Positions 36,469-47,924 of a DNA stretch of 64,000 nucleotides are shown one piece after another (positions within the stretch are counted from its first letter, which is position 1; the number at the start of each line of letters is the position of its first letter). The translations under genes were made by a program, and so were the position numbers. The notes below the pieces were generated by a model. It saw only the letters and a list, made by a program, of their open reading frames with translations. It ran no database searches and had not been told where the DNA came from. This stretch comes from Pseudopyrenochaeta lycopersici (lineage: Eukaryota; Ascomycota; Dothideomycetes; Pleosporales; Pseudopyrenochaetaceae), in NCBI GenBank assembly GCA_003313425.1, contig NHZP01000045.1:248001-312000 (forward strand). Reading direction: 5' to 3'.

Positions 36469-39341
36469 GGCTAGTGAGATTTGTCCCCAAGGTTTTGAGA
36501 TTTGTCCCCAAAATGAGATTTGTCCCCAACGCTAGCTATAACTCTACTAGCGCAAAAAATAAATTACAAAACGCTATGTAGCGACACTTCGACGTCTTCA
36601 GTGGCTCAAACTATCAACTTTGTCTTATTGAATCTATCCTCTATTAACGTCGTTTTCTCTTGCGCGGGCTAAGATCTTTCCAAGCTTTAGAAGCCGTCGC
36701 TGCTGCAGCACGCTTAGGACGCTGTCTTAGTACATCCCGAAGCTCGAGCAGAGAATTTTGCGCATCAACTTGCGCGAATCTCTCTGCGTAGAAAGCTTCT
36801 ATGTCTCTAAAGTGATAGTTCTATGCCATTGCGGGGGTACAGGAAGCAAACAGCCCTTGTCTAGCGAACGCCATATTCCGTGCTTCAACCAACTCTGCAG
36901 GATCATCTTCCTGCCCCGTCTCTGCCAGGAAGTTAATCGCTGAGATTATGTCATTACACTCATATAGAACGGGCTGACACCGTCGACGTTCGATGTCGGC
37001 TAGGAACTCTTCCAACAACGGTGGTTGCCAAGCAGGAGGTAGACCCATAGTGACAGACACAGCAACAGCTACAGGCGGAGACAAACAGAGGGAGGAGGGA
37101 TAAGGTATAGGAGCAGGTGCAGGGATCAATACAGATACACAGGTAGTCATAGGATTCACACTTGGCACAGATGTAGGAATCGACACAGTAACAGAGGTGT
37201 TTACTTATCGCAGGGCTTCAGCGAGTGTTTGACCCTAAGGTTGGAGGTGAGGTGGGAAGTGAGGAACAGAAGGCGGCACGCGTCGTTCGAAAGCTGATGG
37301 ATCTCGTCGAGTTAATGCCTCGTTCCTCCTCAGCCCACCTCTTATTTGAGCGGTGAGAGGCTCTAAAACAGACTAATATGGCCTTAGAGACAGGCAGATT
37401 AACGGCCCTTGCTCACGTTAATACCGCCAGTGGTTATCGTAGAGGTGGTTCAGTCGTAACGTTAAACCAGATCTCCTTACGTCTTGTAGCGTATAGCGAC
37501 ACAGAAGGCCATTTGTTTTCTCGAACAGGCCCGAACAAGGATGTCCGCCGCGACGCTCTCTCTGCTCCTTCTGGCGCAGCAGATCCTGTTGCCTAATGCG
37601 CTCAATCGCTGGTAGCGTCAGGACGTTATGGATGCCAGGAGGCAGGAATGGCATTGCCTCTAGCTTATGCCCGAACTTGACGCTATGTTTGGAGGAAGTA
37701 AGTTCCTTTCTGTACTTGTTGTATTGACTCCTGACCATTTGCTTAATCCTCCCTACAACGCGCAGTAAGTCGCCTCTCGAAGTTATGAGGTAGTCCTTCA
37801 GGACCTTGTGCATTCCTTTAACGGGCGAACTTGTGATGGTGTTATAGTGTTGGTGGTGAGAAGTCCAAGCAGCTGCCCACTCGGTGCGTGTAAGGTATTG
37901 ATTGTCTTGCAGGTATCTGCAGAGTTCCTGCTAGTGGCTGTAGTCTTTAAGTAAATTGTTCTACTTCAGCTGGAACTCCAGCGGTCTCTTTGCGTAGACG
38001 AGCTGCCCTAGTTAGTTCTGTAATCAACTTTTTTAGAGGACGGCTTCCCTCAAAGTCTCTTGGGCGATTGGCATGGGGCATACCTGAGTCTAACGCTTCA
38101 TGAACGCAGCCCTGTGTTTAACGATCCTCTGCTTCTCCTCTTTCGTTGCGCTATTGGCGTCTCGCCAGGTCTGCTGAGCCTTAGTCTAGACGTTCTTGTT
38201 AATATGCCACACGCATAGAAGCTGAGGAACTCCTGGAAGTAGCGAGCGAGCTGCCATCTTTAACGCCTCTTCCTGATCGCTGATAGATACCTGTGGTCGT
38301 TGTATCCCTGTCTTAAGTAGGAAGTTCGCGATTGCCTAATAGTAGTCTGCTTGTGTCTCATTGCTAAGGAAGCAGAAGCCCGCAGAGAAGAAGGTCTGTA
38401 GGTTGGTGCAGCTAAGTATGTGCAACAGTGGAAGTCTGTACTTGTTGGTGCGGTATGTGCAGTCTATCAACAGTACGTCAGGGTTTGCCACCAGCAACTC
38501 GACCTGCTTCTGGTGGGCGAAAAAGAGATTTTGTACGCGGTTATTATCATCCTTCCTCACTGCAAAGACCCAGTCTGCCGTAGATAAGTCGTCTAATAAT
38601 GTCTCCATTGGACTCCTGCCGTTCAAGTGTTTCTCCCGAATTGCCTTCCTCTCGCCTCGGATATCAGTGGCAGAGACTAGTGTGTCTTGGTCTTCTCTTT
38701 GGATCGCCGCTAGTATCTGCATCGGCCGCGCCCCAGCGTGCGTTATTGACTCAATTACTTCCTTCTGTGCCGATGTACGCCTGCGATAGACATTGTGCGC
38801 GCTAGGATTGATTGACCGGGGGTGATTGTGGTGCTTGTCCTGTACCTCTAGCTTCCACTGGCTGGTGAGCTTCACCTTGAAGATAACGAGCTTAAAAGGG
38901 CATCCTGTTGAGCGCGTGCTTGTACTCAGAATCTTTGCACTTAACTGGTAGTTGTTCCTAAAGCAATCGCAGTGGTAGTAATAACGTGTCTTGACATCTG
39001 AATTGTGAGGCTAACTCCGCTTGAGGACAAAGCCGTAGCTGTGCTGCATGCTATGCGTCTTGAGCGCATCATACGCTTCTTTATAGGAGCTGTAGAGCTG
39101 GTCTGGAGGGGGGATAATGTCTTCTATACTGAGATGCTTCAGACAAGAAAACACATTTAACACCTACGTTCTTTTCTAACTGGTTACCTGCGGCGGAGAC
39201 TCGATGGTGTCGCGGTAGTGTCGCGTTCATAGATTACGCGCTAAGCCAAGCTAAGTGATTGATTTCCACTAGCATTAGCGTTGGGGACAAATCTCATTTT
39301 GGGGACAAATCTCAAAACCTTGGGGACAAATCTCACTAGCC
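36469..39341 (-). mobile_element. Mutator-like (MULE/Hop-type) DNA transposon, 2.87 kb, 9-bp target duplication
   Basis: Identical 66-bp terminal inverted repeats at 36469-36534 and 39276-39341, beginning GGCTAGTGAGATTTG, each with three copies of GAGATTTGTCCCCAA. The 9-bp duplication GTATTTTTC lies at 36460-36468 and 39342-39350. The transposase runs on minus and is broken by a few stops. A 9-bp duplication, long TIRs and the transposase type fit the Mutator superfamily. Confidence 0.92.
36821..39150 (-). pseudogene. MULE transposase, disrupted
   Basis: Reading right to left: an N-terminal DNA-binding-like region (SSYKEAYDALKTHS), a cysteine/histidine segment (YYYHCDCFRNNYQ), CPFKLVI, the core frame 38875-38336 with HNHPRS, GRSPMETLLDDLS, LLIDCTYRTNKYRLPLL and AGFCFLS, then ISDQEEAL and LLCVWHINKNV near 38290-38200, and a further open part 37813-37418. 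These are MULE transposase hallmarks; the acidic residues in LLIDCTY and ISDQE are probably the first two of the DDE triad. In-frame stops near 39016, 38338 and elsewhere prevent a full product. The frame at 37186-36821 may be the C-terminus. Confidence 0.8.
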
Positions 39342-39350
39342 GTATTTTTC

Positions 39351-39781
39351 TGGTTCATACTGTATATAATAGAGTTTTCACTTATTCCAATCTTTCGGGT
39401 TCTTCTACAGGTAAGTAAAGAGACTCCAATTCACCGAGCAAAGGAACCAGTATTTCAAAAGGGAGGAAGGAAAAGGGTTTCAAATATGGGGACCTTGAGG
39501 AGGTACGACTGGAGAGTAATGCTAAAGACAAAGCTGTAGCAGAGAAAAGTCAGGTTAAACGTAGTCACAAGCGGAAGGCTCCTGTACAAGATGAGGAAGA
39601 AAATAAATCTTCTCTAGCGAGTAAGGGTAAAGTTACGAGGAGCGAAGGGTTAAGAGCATCCAGCTCCAGAGGCTAAGATATACTGACGAGCAGCGCAGTA
39701 ATCAATTCACTAAGTCAGTTATTACAGGAGAAGAGGTAATCACATCAGATAAGGCTTGAAGCAACGAATAACGAGTAATTA
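39351..39781. other. Unassigned low-complexity spacer
   Basis: Purine-rich; a plus frame with Lys/Glu/Ser-rich composition (KSQVKRSHKRKAPVQDEEEN) resembles transposase tails but has no diagnostic domain. It continues after the solo LTR at 39787, so it was one segment before that insertion. Confidence 0.35.
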
Positions 39782-39786
39782 GTATC

Positions 39787-40192
39787 TGTTACGAACATAG
39801 GTGGGAAGGGCGACGGTCATGAGGATGAGGGAAAGAGGCACGGACGACCAACGAAGAGGCCGAGCCTCTGGACCAACCGATGACGCCAGAGTCACGTGAT
39901 CCTAGGAAACCCACGCCAAGACGGACTCAGTCCCATAGGACGGAGACAAACCCAGAGAACCCAGAGGGGGCCTTATAGGGAACCCATGAGACAGTCATGT
40001 ATATAGACTTACACAATGTGGCCCCTGTAGCACATTGTGATCAACCTTATCAATAACCAACGAGTATACTACTGTCTTGCCTTTCTACCTTTCGACCCCC
40101 TGATCCTGCTCATCTACAGAATACTCTAAAAGAACCCAAACTAGTTAACACCAGTTGATTTATATTGTAACCACTTGATTAGATCTTTAACA
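39787..40192 (+). repeat. Solo LTR, family E (406 bp), target duplication GTATC
   Basis: TGTTACGAAC..GATCTTTAACA flanked by GTATC at 39782-39786 and 40193-40197. Contains a TATATAGA box near 40001. Little mutated compared with the family E copy at 40741. Confidence 0.92.
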
Positions 40193-40197
40193 GTATC

Positions 40198-40740
40198 ATG
40201 TGATGACAGGTTAAAACACACCCACAAGCGGAACAGCCACAGGAGAGGCAGGGTTAATAATAGCACAGTATAAATTACGCGCTTTCAACTACACGTAAGC
40301 AGCACCAGGCAGTTTTAGGCTGGCCAAATCCAGTCTTAGGTAACGAGGAAGTATTAATTAGGGTACAGTGCCCTACTGCGTAGCGAGACAAATAAGAGGT
40401 ACTTTAACTTTTAGTATCTAGAAAACCTATATATATAAAGAATATTACTATAATTTAATAAAAATAATTTATTATAGCTAATCTCAAATGTTATGGAACG
40501 AAGGTTCTTGTGAAGGTTGCTTCTCTCTTAGCAGGGTCCAGCCGTACTTATAGTTAATGGCGGAGCTAGCTCCTACTCTTTAGTAAATACAACGTATACC
40601 TAATAAATAGATTACTCGCCTGTACTAATTAGTAGCTAAGCTTAGTTTCTTCTAAGAAACCTCGTACGGGCCTTTTTATCACTACCAGCGACAGCAGCGC
40701 GCCGCGCTTCGCACAACCGCCAGCAGCCAGAGTCGCAGGC
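40198..40740. other. Spacer, partly RIP-like, no gene
   Basis: 40198-40400 has ordinary composition. CTACTGCGTAGCGAGACA at 40375 resembles a mutated end of the TIR element at 35345. 40400-40500 is AT-rich. 40680-40740 is GC-rich (CAGCAGCGCGCCGCGC). Confidence 0.35.
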
Positions 40741-40979
40741 TGTTACGAACTGAAGCGGGAAGGGCGGCGGTTATGAGGATGTAGGAGGAGGCACGGACTC
40801 ACAACGAAGAGACCGAGCCTCTGAACCAACCGATGACGCCAGGGTCACGTGATCCCAGAAAACCCACGCCAAGACGGACTATGTCCCATAGGACAGAGAT
40901 AAACCTAGAAAACCTAGAGGGGGCCTTATAGGAATCCTATAAGATAATTATGTATATAGATTTGCATAATATAGCCTTA

Positions 40980-42820
40980 ACGTGTTCTACTACTCGCCGG
41001 CCAACACCAGTCGCCGGCCCACCTCATCAACACTAACGCGCTTGCCTCCACAACAACAATTATGACTACCCAACAACAGCCTGCAGTAGCTTAAAAGGAG
41101 GGTCGTGTCCTTCTTACGTCTCAGGCGATTAATTTAAGACAGATAAATAGTGTGCGCAGGGCTACAGAGCTATTTAACGTTCCCTGATCGCTCCTTTAGC
41201 GGCGTCTCTAAGGCTGCTAGCCTCCTTTAATAATTAACGCATAAAAACGTAAGCTATTATGTACTAAGGAATAGAGCCTTATTTAATAGATACTAGAGCT
41301 TAATTAATAAGGCTTTCTGCTGTATATTATTAACGTACGTTAGATAAGAGACGCCCTTCTTACCGCACGAGGCTAGCAGCCTCCTCTACCTCCTCTTAGT
41401 AAGAACTAAGTCTATTATTTTATTAAGACTTAGTTAGAGCTTTAGATAAAGTAGAACTATAAATTCTACTTATAGCGCGTAAAATATAAGGATCTTATAA
41501 AGATAAACACCTAGTATAGCCTTATAAGGGATATAATTAAGATATATAGGATAGCTACTAAGGATACCTATAACTTTAATAAGACTAGGTTTATAATAGG
41601 TATTACCTTAATATTAAAAGTTATTACTAGCTCTAATACTATTAGATAAGTAACTATTATATAGCTTAGTAACTATAACTAGGTAATAATAATTAAGTAT
41701 GTAAGCGCTATAGGCTACGTACTACCTCCCTTTATTATCCTTAAGAGTAAAGTCTACTAAGTATTATAGTATAGTCCTAAGCTTAAGCTACCTAGTAACT
41801 AGAGTATTAGTGTAAGTAATAATAGATAGATAACTAATAACCTTAGCCTTACTTAGTTAAAGTATTTTAATATTCTTACAGCCGCACGTATAATTAGAGG
41901 CTATTACCTTCTTATACTAGATAGCTATAGTAGCTATATAATACCTACGTTTAATACTTACTATATAGAGAAGAATATTATTACTCTCTATATACTTTCT
42001 TATACGTCTTATAAGCAATAGCCTCTTAATATTAGTTACTTCTTACCTCTTAAGATAGTATATAGATAAGTAATAGATAAGCTTACGCGCTAATAAGTAT
42101 AGTTTATTAATAAGGACGAGTTTCTCTATATATATCCTTATATATATAACTATTTTCTTAACCTTAAATATAATTAGAGGCTTTAGGGTGACAGGCTTAG
42201 TCCTGTTTTATCCTAAACGCGTCCTATTAACGCTAATAGTTATCTATATACTATCTCCTCTATAGATAGTAGCTATAGCTAAGGCTATTTAGATAATAGA
42301 AATACCTTATACTACTAATTAACTTAATTAATAAGCCTACTTTATATATAAGCTCCTTTAATATTAATTATAGAGCTCCTTAAGTAAAGCTCTTACTTAG
42401 CTTATTAAAGGCTGTTAGCTAGCTATAAACTTAGCTATAATCTTAGTAGAAGAAAATAGTAAACTTTATACTTTAAATACGTGTTTATAATATAGGAAGG
42501 ATAAATAGTAATAATATATTATAGCTAGAGGGGATTTATAGGTTAAAGTAGGTTATGCGTTAGCTATAGCTGCTAAAATAGCCTTAAACTTAAGGGTAGA
42601 GGGTAAGGCTTCTCAGCCTTAGTAACAAGCACTACTAACCTGCAGTAAATGTAGGGTTTAGGGTTATAATCGCACCTCGTGTAGACAGAGATAGAGAATG
42701 CTATTACTATATTTACTAGTAAATTTACTGCGTGGTTGTCGCGTTATCGTGTGTTGAGATCCGCCTGTTTTGATAAGGTAGGCCGGCGACTAGTGTTAGC
42801 TGGCGAGTAGTAGAACACGT
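40980..42820 (+). mobile_element. Fot1/pogo-like DNA transposon, 1.84 kb, TA duplication, RIP-degraded
   Basis: Inverted ends starting ACGTGTTCTACTACTCGCC at 40980 and at the right end on the other strand, about 50 bp long; TA on both sides (40978-40979, 42821-42822). It holds a transposase relic on plus. A second, partial copy begins at 63673. TIRs, TA target and DDE_1 transposase assign it to the Tc1/mariner superfamily, Fot1/pogo group. Confidence 0.88.
41062..42700 (+). pseudogene. Fot1-like DDE transposase relic
   Basis: The ATG at 41062 starts MTTQQQPAVA; then KEGRVLLTSQAINLRQINSV and RRATELFNVP, the helix-turn-helix N-terminus of fungal pogo transposases. Near 41917 LLILDSYSSYI corresponds to the second catalytic aspartate block of DDE_1 (normally LLLLDGHGSH). 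Many TAA/TAG codons replace Gln and Trp codons. At the C-terminus (~42645-42690) a cysteine motif C-x2-C ... C resembles a zinc knuckle; it is clearer in the copy at 63673. Confidence 0.8.
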
Positions 42821-42983
42821 TATAGTATATTATAATTAACTTAAGATAATCTACAAGTATACTACTATCTAATATTTCTATATTTAACTAACCTAGTACT
42901 GTATATCTATAGAATACTCTAAAGAGCCTAACTAGTTAACACTAGTTACTTTATATTATAACTACTTAACTAGATCTTTAATA

Positions 42984-45065
42984 TTTTAATTACCTTTAAG
43001 ATAAGTAATACTAGTAAATACGTAGCTACCTTTAACTCTTTAACTATAACTACTAAGAGTTATCTAATTAGTAAACCTACTATATTTAGTAGTAACTAAT
43101 AATACTTTAAAAGATAGTTACTTTAACTTAACCTCTACTTCTACCTTTATAAGGATATTAATAAAAGTAAAAAAGTACTTATTATAATAACTTACCTTGT
43201 AAGTAAGGTACTAGATTAAGTTATACTCTAACTAGAATAATATATAGACTAAGGAATTATTAATATAGAAAATATAGAAATATTTAAAGACTAGGATAAG
43301 TTTAAAAAATATATCTAGTAAATCTTTAAAATATAAATTAAGAAAATTATAGTAGAATAATATATCTAGAAACTTAAATAATATACTTCTATTACTAATT
43401 ATACTAATAAGTTTGAATAATACTTTATAATTATTACACAGAATAATAAAGCTCTTAAAAGAATATTCTAATAAGGCCTAAAACTATAGGTTAGAAAAGA
43501 ACTTATAAAAATAAGATACGTTATTATAAACCTTAATAATTTAATTAATAACTATATAAGAATTAATAATAACTTATATAAATTAAACTAAGAACTATAG
43601 AGCTATAAGAAAGAGAAAATAATATATATAAGTAAATAAAAAGCGTATATTTACTACTCTAAAACTACTTATACTACTACCTACTATACTTCTAATAAAC
43701 TAGAACTAATATATTTAGATAATATTAATAAAAAGTAAAGAAATAGGAAGGTCAGATACTAGAAAATAGATATAGAGAAGTTAAAAAGTAATTACTATAA
43801 TTATAAGAAGAAAGGATACTTTATAAAAAATTATAGATTAAAAAATAAAGTTACTTAACTTAAAGTTAATATAATTAATAGCTTTAATAATACTTAAATT
43901 AGAAACTAAGAAGTAGTTACTACCCCTAACTATAGTACTAGACTCTTATTACTACTTTAGTAAGATAATAACTAGATAAAGAAAACTTATAGATAAGTAC
44001 TTACTTTTACTTAGAAAATTAATTAGAATAATAAGGTTCTACTAAAGCTATATCTAAGAACTAGAGTTAACTAAAACTAACTACTACTTATAAAGAGTAC
44101 TAAGAGAGTATAAGTATAAATACTAGACTATAGAATCTAAGATATATAGAGTAAACTAGTACTGTAGAAGGCGTAAAGTAGAAAGTATATATACGTGAAG
44201 TACTAGAGCTAAAAGATAAAGTATAAACTTTTGAAGAAAGAAAATATATACTAAGAATATATAATTAAAGATATTAAGTGTAAAAGATTCTTTATAGAAC
44301 ACGCTAAATAATAGATAAAATAAAAAGCTATTATATAGGTAGAAAAAGGATAAAAACTATTCTATTATAACTATAATTAGAGAAACTTTTAATATAGACT
44401 ACTATTATATCTCTATTATATATATAATTACTATAACTACTACTACGCTATTAAGCCATAAGAAGGATACCTCTTAATACTAAAGGGAGCGTATAAATAG
44501 TAATAGTATAACTACTAATAGGATAATTATATTAACTACTTATAAGATAAATAAATAATAAACTATTTCTTAAGACATAATAATAAGTATATTGCTAACT
44601 AAAATATTATTATAAATAAATAATATACTAATAAGTCTTAGTAGGTGTATATAAATATAAGATATACGCATTATAAATTAGAGAAAGAGACTAATAGCTT
44701 TAATAATAACTTTTTTTTAGAAAGAAATTAGAAGCTAAACCTTTTTATAGCTAGAAAGCTAGAGCTAGATAAGAGATTTAACTATAACTAAATAGTATTA
44801 AGAAATAATACTAGGCTATCTAATAAGAGAAAGAGAGCCTCTTTAGACTTAGAATAAAACTTTAAAGAAAAGAGCTAAAAGTACTAATAGATTCTAGATT
44901 ATAAGTAAACTATATCTCTAAAATAGCTATATTAAAAGTAAAGCTATAACCTATCTTAAAGAAAAAACTTTACTAGATAATAGTAGTAAATAGAAAATTA
45001 AGAGAGATAGTAACCTATAAGGTTACTACTAGCCGTAGTCTAGCCTCTAAATTATACTAGGTTAG
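42984..45065 (+). pseudogene. RIP-saturated gag and protease of the family E gypsy element
   Basis: CpA and TpG are almost absent and stops occur every few codons. Recognisable: a nucleocapsid knuckle relic near 43790-43850 (KKKGYFIKNY; cysteine and histidine codons changed to Tyr) and a protease relic near 44875 (VLIDSR..VNYIS). The element is cut at 45065 where the next LTR begins; no RT was seen. Confidence 0.7.
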
Positions 45066-45497
45066 TATTACGACCTAAGAACATACTGAGGGACAACAGC
45101 CTTAAGAAGCCCCGCGGTCTAGTACGTGCGCTAGGCACAAGGCTGCGCGTAGAAGGAACACGTGACTTGTCACGAGTCTTACGGTCTTAAGAATCTCACA
45201 CGCTAATATTTAGTCTCTACATACGACTTAGTAAAAATAATACAGTTTTATAAGACTCCTTATATATATAGATTATAGTAATAAACTCTTATAGCTTATT
45301 ATATTTAACTTAATATTATACTCTATAGTATAGTAATAGTAATACTAATTATCCTTAACCCTTAGTACTCTTTATAAAAGCGCTCTCTTACTATCTTAGT
45401 ATTAAAACCCCTTCTATATAGTCTCTTACTCTATCTTAGAGAACTAACCTTATAGTCTTATTAGTTATTCTTACTAACAGCTTTTAAGATCTTTATA
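45066..45497 (+). repeat. RIP-degraded LTR, family C relative
   Basis: Starts TATTACGACC (RIP form of TGTTACGACC). Its right two thirds align with the 5' LTR at 54716-55104 (ACTCTATAGTATAGTAATAG, CTTAACCCTTAGTACTCTTTA), ending CTTTATA for CTTCACA. The first ~150 bp differ from the family C LTR. Confidence 0.8.
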
Positions 45498-47555
45498 CTT
45501 TAAATACTCTTAAGATAAGTAATACTTATATAGAAAATACAGCTTACTATACTACTAGGCTAGGTAACGCTGTTACTAAACTAGACCTCTTCTATAGTAA
45601 TTAGTTTAAATTTAAAGAATAACTACTTTAGTTTAACTTAATTTTTAAGTTTAATATAACTACTATAGATAATAATAACTAAGTAGTACTTATATCTAGC
45701 TATATAAGAGGCGAAGCTGCTAAATAGGTAAAGCCCTATTTAGTTAAATACCTAAGTAATAATAAGGAACTCTAAAAACTAATTACTATGTTTAAGGAAA
45801 CTAGTATATTTAAAACGCGTATACGTTAGGGGTTTAGGCTTCTAAATAAAGTAACTATTACGGAATAAAAATTTAGAATATATAATAAATGTGGGTGGAA
45901 CTTCCTCTGCAGCTGCAGCGTGCGGTAAGTTGTCGTGTATGTAGTAGGTATCTGTGTTCGTGGTAATTATTCTCTATTCTTCTACGTACGGTTAAGGAGA
46001 GTTCTTATATAGGGGGTACAGAGCTTTAGCCTTAGTGCCCAAAGCTTCTGTTGTCATGTAATGGCGCGCGGCAGCTTAACGTCGCGCGTACCAACCTCAT
46101 GCATTACGTACGGACAATAAACTTAGTTTACTACTAACTACGCTAATAAGTTTTTAGAGTATACTAGATAAACTAACTAGAATAATAACACCCTAAAAAC
46201 TATATATAAGTAAGGCCTAAAAGTAGATATCTAAACTAAGCTAGTACGCTCTAGCATAGGTATTATAATATTAGATAACCTAATTAATAAAACTATCTAA
46301 CTAGATATTAAGCTCTATAAGCTCTATATACAACTTAGAGGACAATAATCTAGATAAATAAAATAAGATAAGAAACCCTAGAAAGATTACTATAATAAGT
46401 TAAACAGCAGTTACCTATAATATTAGTACTAGCTACAGGAGGTGCCTAGATACTATACGTCTAGAAGATCTAAGGTAATATATCTAGATAACCTTAATAA
46501 AGGAAAGTTAGGTAAGGATAGGAAGAAGAATAAAGAAATAACCTATTTTAACTATAATAAGAAAGGCTATATAGCTAGAGATTATAAGAGTAAGAATAAA
46601 GTAACCTACTAGATTAATATATTAGCCGCGAAAGAAGAAAACAGTAATAATAAAATATAGGAAGTTATTATAGCTTAAGATATAGAGATATTACTACTAC
46701 CTCTCTAAGAACCTACTAAGAAAGGGATCCCTAGGACCTAGTATAGTAAGGATAAGGAAGAAAGTAATAGCTCCTTATTCCTAGTTTATAAAGATACTAA
46801 AAAAGACTTTAATAATACTATAGTATTCTTAACTAAAGAATAGAAAATAAAGAACTTCTAAAACTAATATTAACTAGAAACTCCTAGGCTATTAACGCCT
46901 ATAGAGGGAGAAAAAGACATAGTAGAACTTAACTACTAACTACGCGCGTAATATATATATAAAGTATAATATACTAATACGCTAACTTTAGTAGAATAGG
47001 AAGTAGCTATAGTATAAAGAATAAGTATAACTATTTTAGCTAAATAAGTAATATAGAATATATTATAAGAATACTACTATTACTTTAAATATTATATAAA
47101 AGTAATATAAGAATAGGTAGAAAAAGCTAAAGAAGTATAGTAACTTATAAGCGTTAGGAATACACCCTAGAAACTTTAATAAGCTAGATAAATATAGGTA
47201 CTAGAACCCCTAATAGTTAAAATTTATAAATATATATTATAATACTAAATAATACTAGTACTAATATAAAAAGACGCCTTCTATATACTAAGTACTAAGA
47301 ACCTAGTATAGTAAAGATACTTTTAAGTTAATTCTTATAGTAAGATTATACTTATAGATAGTAAGAAGTAAGACGCTTATACTTAGCTTAAATAATAACT
47401 ATATTAGGAGGATAATAAAGAGAATATTAACCCTAACTAGCTTCTTATAGAGGAAGAACCTAGAGAATTATATAAGCACGCAGAGGCAGCTTAGATCCTA
47501 CATACTATACGCTAGGGACTACAGAAGAGGATACTAGACTATTTAATAGACCTAC
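45498..47555 (+). pseudogene. RIP-degraded gag and following region of a second family C gypsy copy, truncated
   Basis: Colinear with 55105-56950 of the complete element; gag capsid recognisable near 45590-45870, knuckle relic near 46540-46590 with cysteines changed to Tyr. Interrupted by a solo LTR at 45890-46116. Homology stops near 47555, so protease, RT and integrase are missing. Confidence 0.8.
45890..46116 (+). repeat. Solo LTR, family D (227 bp), target duplication ATAAA
   Basis: TGTGGGTGGAAC..CGTACGGACA flanked by ATAAA at 45885-45889 and 46117-46121. Keeps many CpA/TpG sites and CpG (GCGCGCGGCAG) inside a heavily mutated element, so it arrived later. TATA-like CTTATATAGGGG near 45993. 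Confidence 0.9.
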
Positions 47556-47924
47556 TATGGAGTTAACAAGGTGGTTCGGCACAATCCCGTAGTTCTGGTG
47601 TTGTGAATGAGAGGTAACGCTGGAATTAAATATGCGTGAATAACAGGAGCAGCTCTGCCTGTGCAGTCTGCTAGAAACGAAGGTAAGTATGGAGCCTGAT
47701 TAAAAGTAACAAGCAAAATAGTCTGAAATCTCATTGAATTGATGTAGCTAATGCACTAGCTACTTCGCAAAATCTCAGTTTTGAAGTGAATTATCGTGGT
47801 GTGTGGTGCATGGTGTTGAGATCTCTCGCATCTCCAAGTCTTATCACCAAATTTCGCTGACAAAGAAAACCTATCATCACCTGATTGCCTAGGTACCCTG
47901 TGCAACGGCACAGTAAAAATAAGT
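47556..47924. other. Unmutated 370-bp segment of unknown origin
   Basis: Ordinary composition with many CpA/TpG between two RIP-degraded retrotransposon fragments. I see no matching terminal structure or target duplication and no ORF. Its right end ..GCAACGGCACA borders a minus-strand RT relic. Confidence 0.5.

Larger units (their letters stand above)
40741..42983 (+). repeat. 5' LTR of a RIP-degraded family E retrotransposon, split by a Fot1-like transposon
   Basis: 40741-40977 matches the left part and 42823-42983 the right part of the solo LTR at 39787, up to ATCTTTAATA (RIP form of ATCTTTAACA). The internal region of the same element follows. Confidence 0.85.

Noticed and set aside
40375..40400. 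Second copy of the TIR element found at 35345
   Set aside because: Only one end-like motif (CTGCGTAGCGAGACA) and no partner end; may be chance or a fragment.
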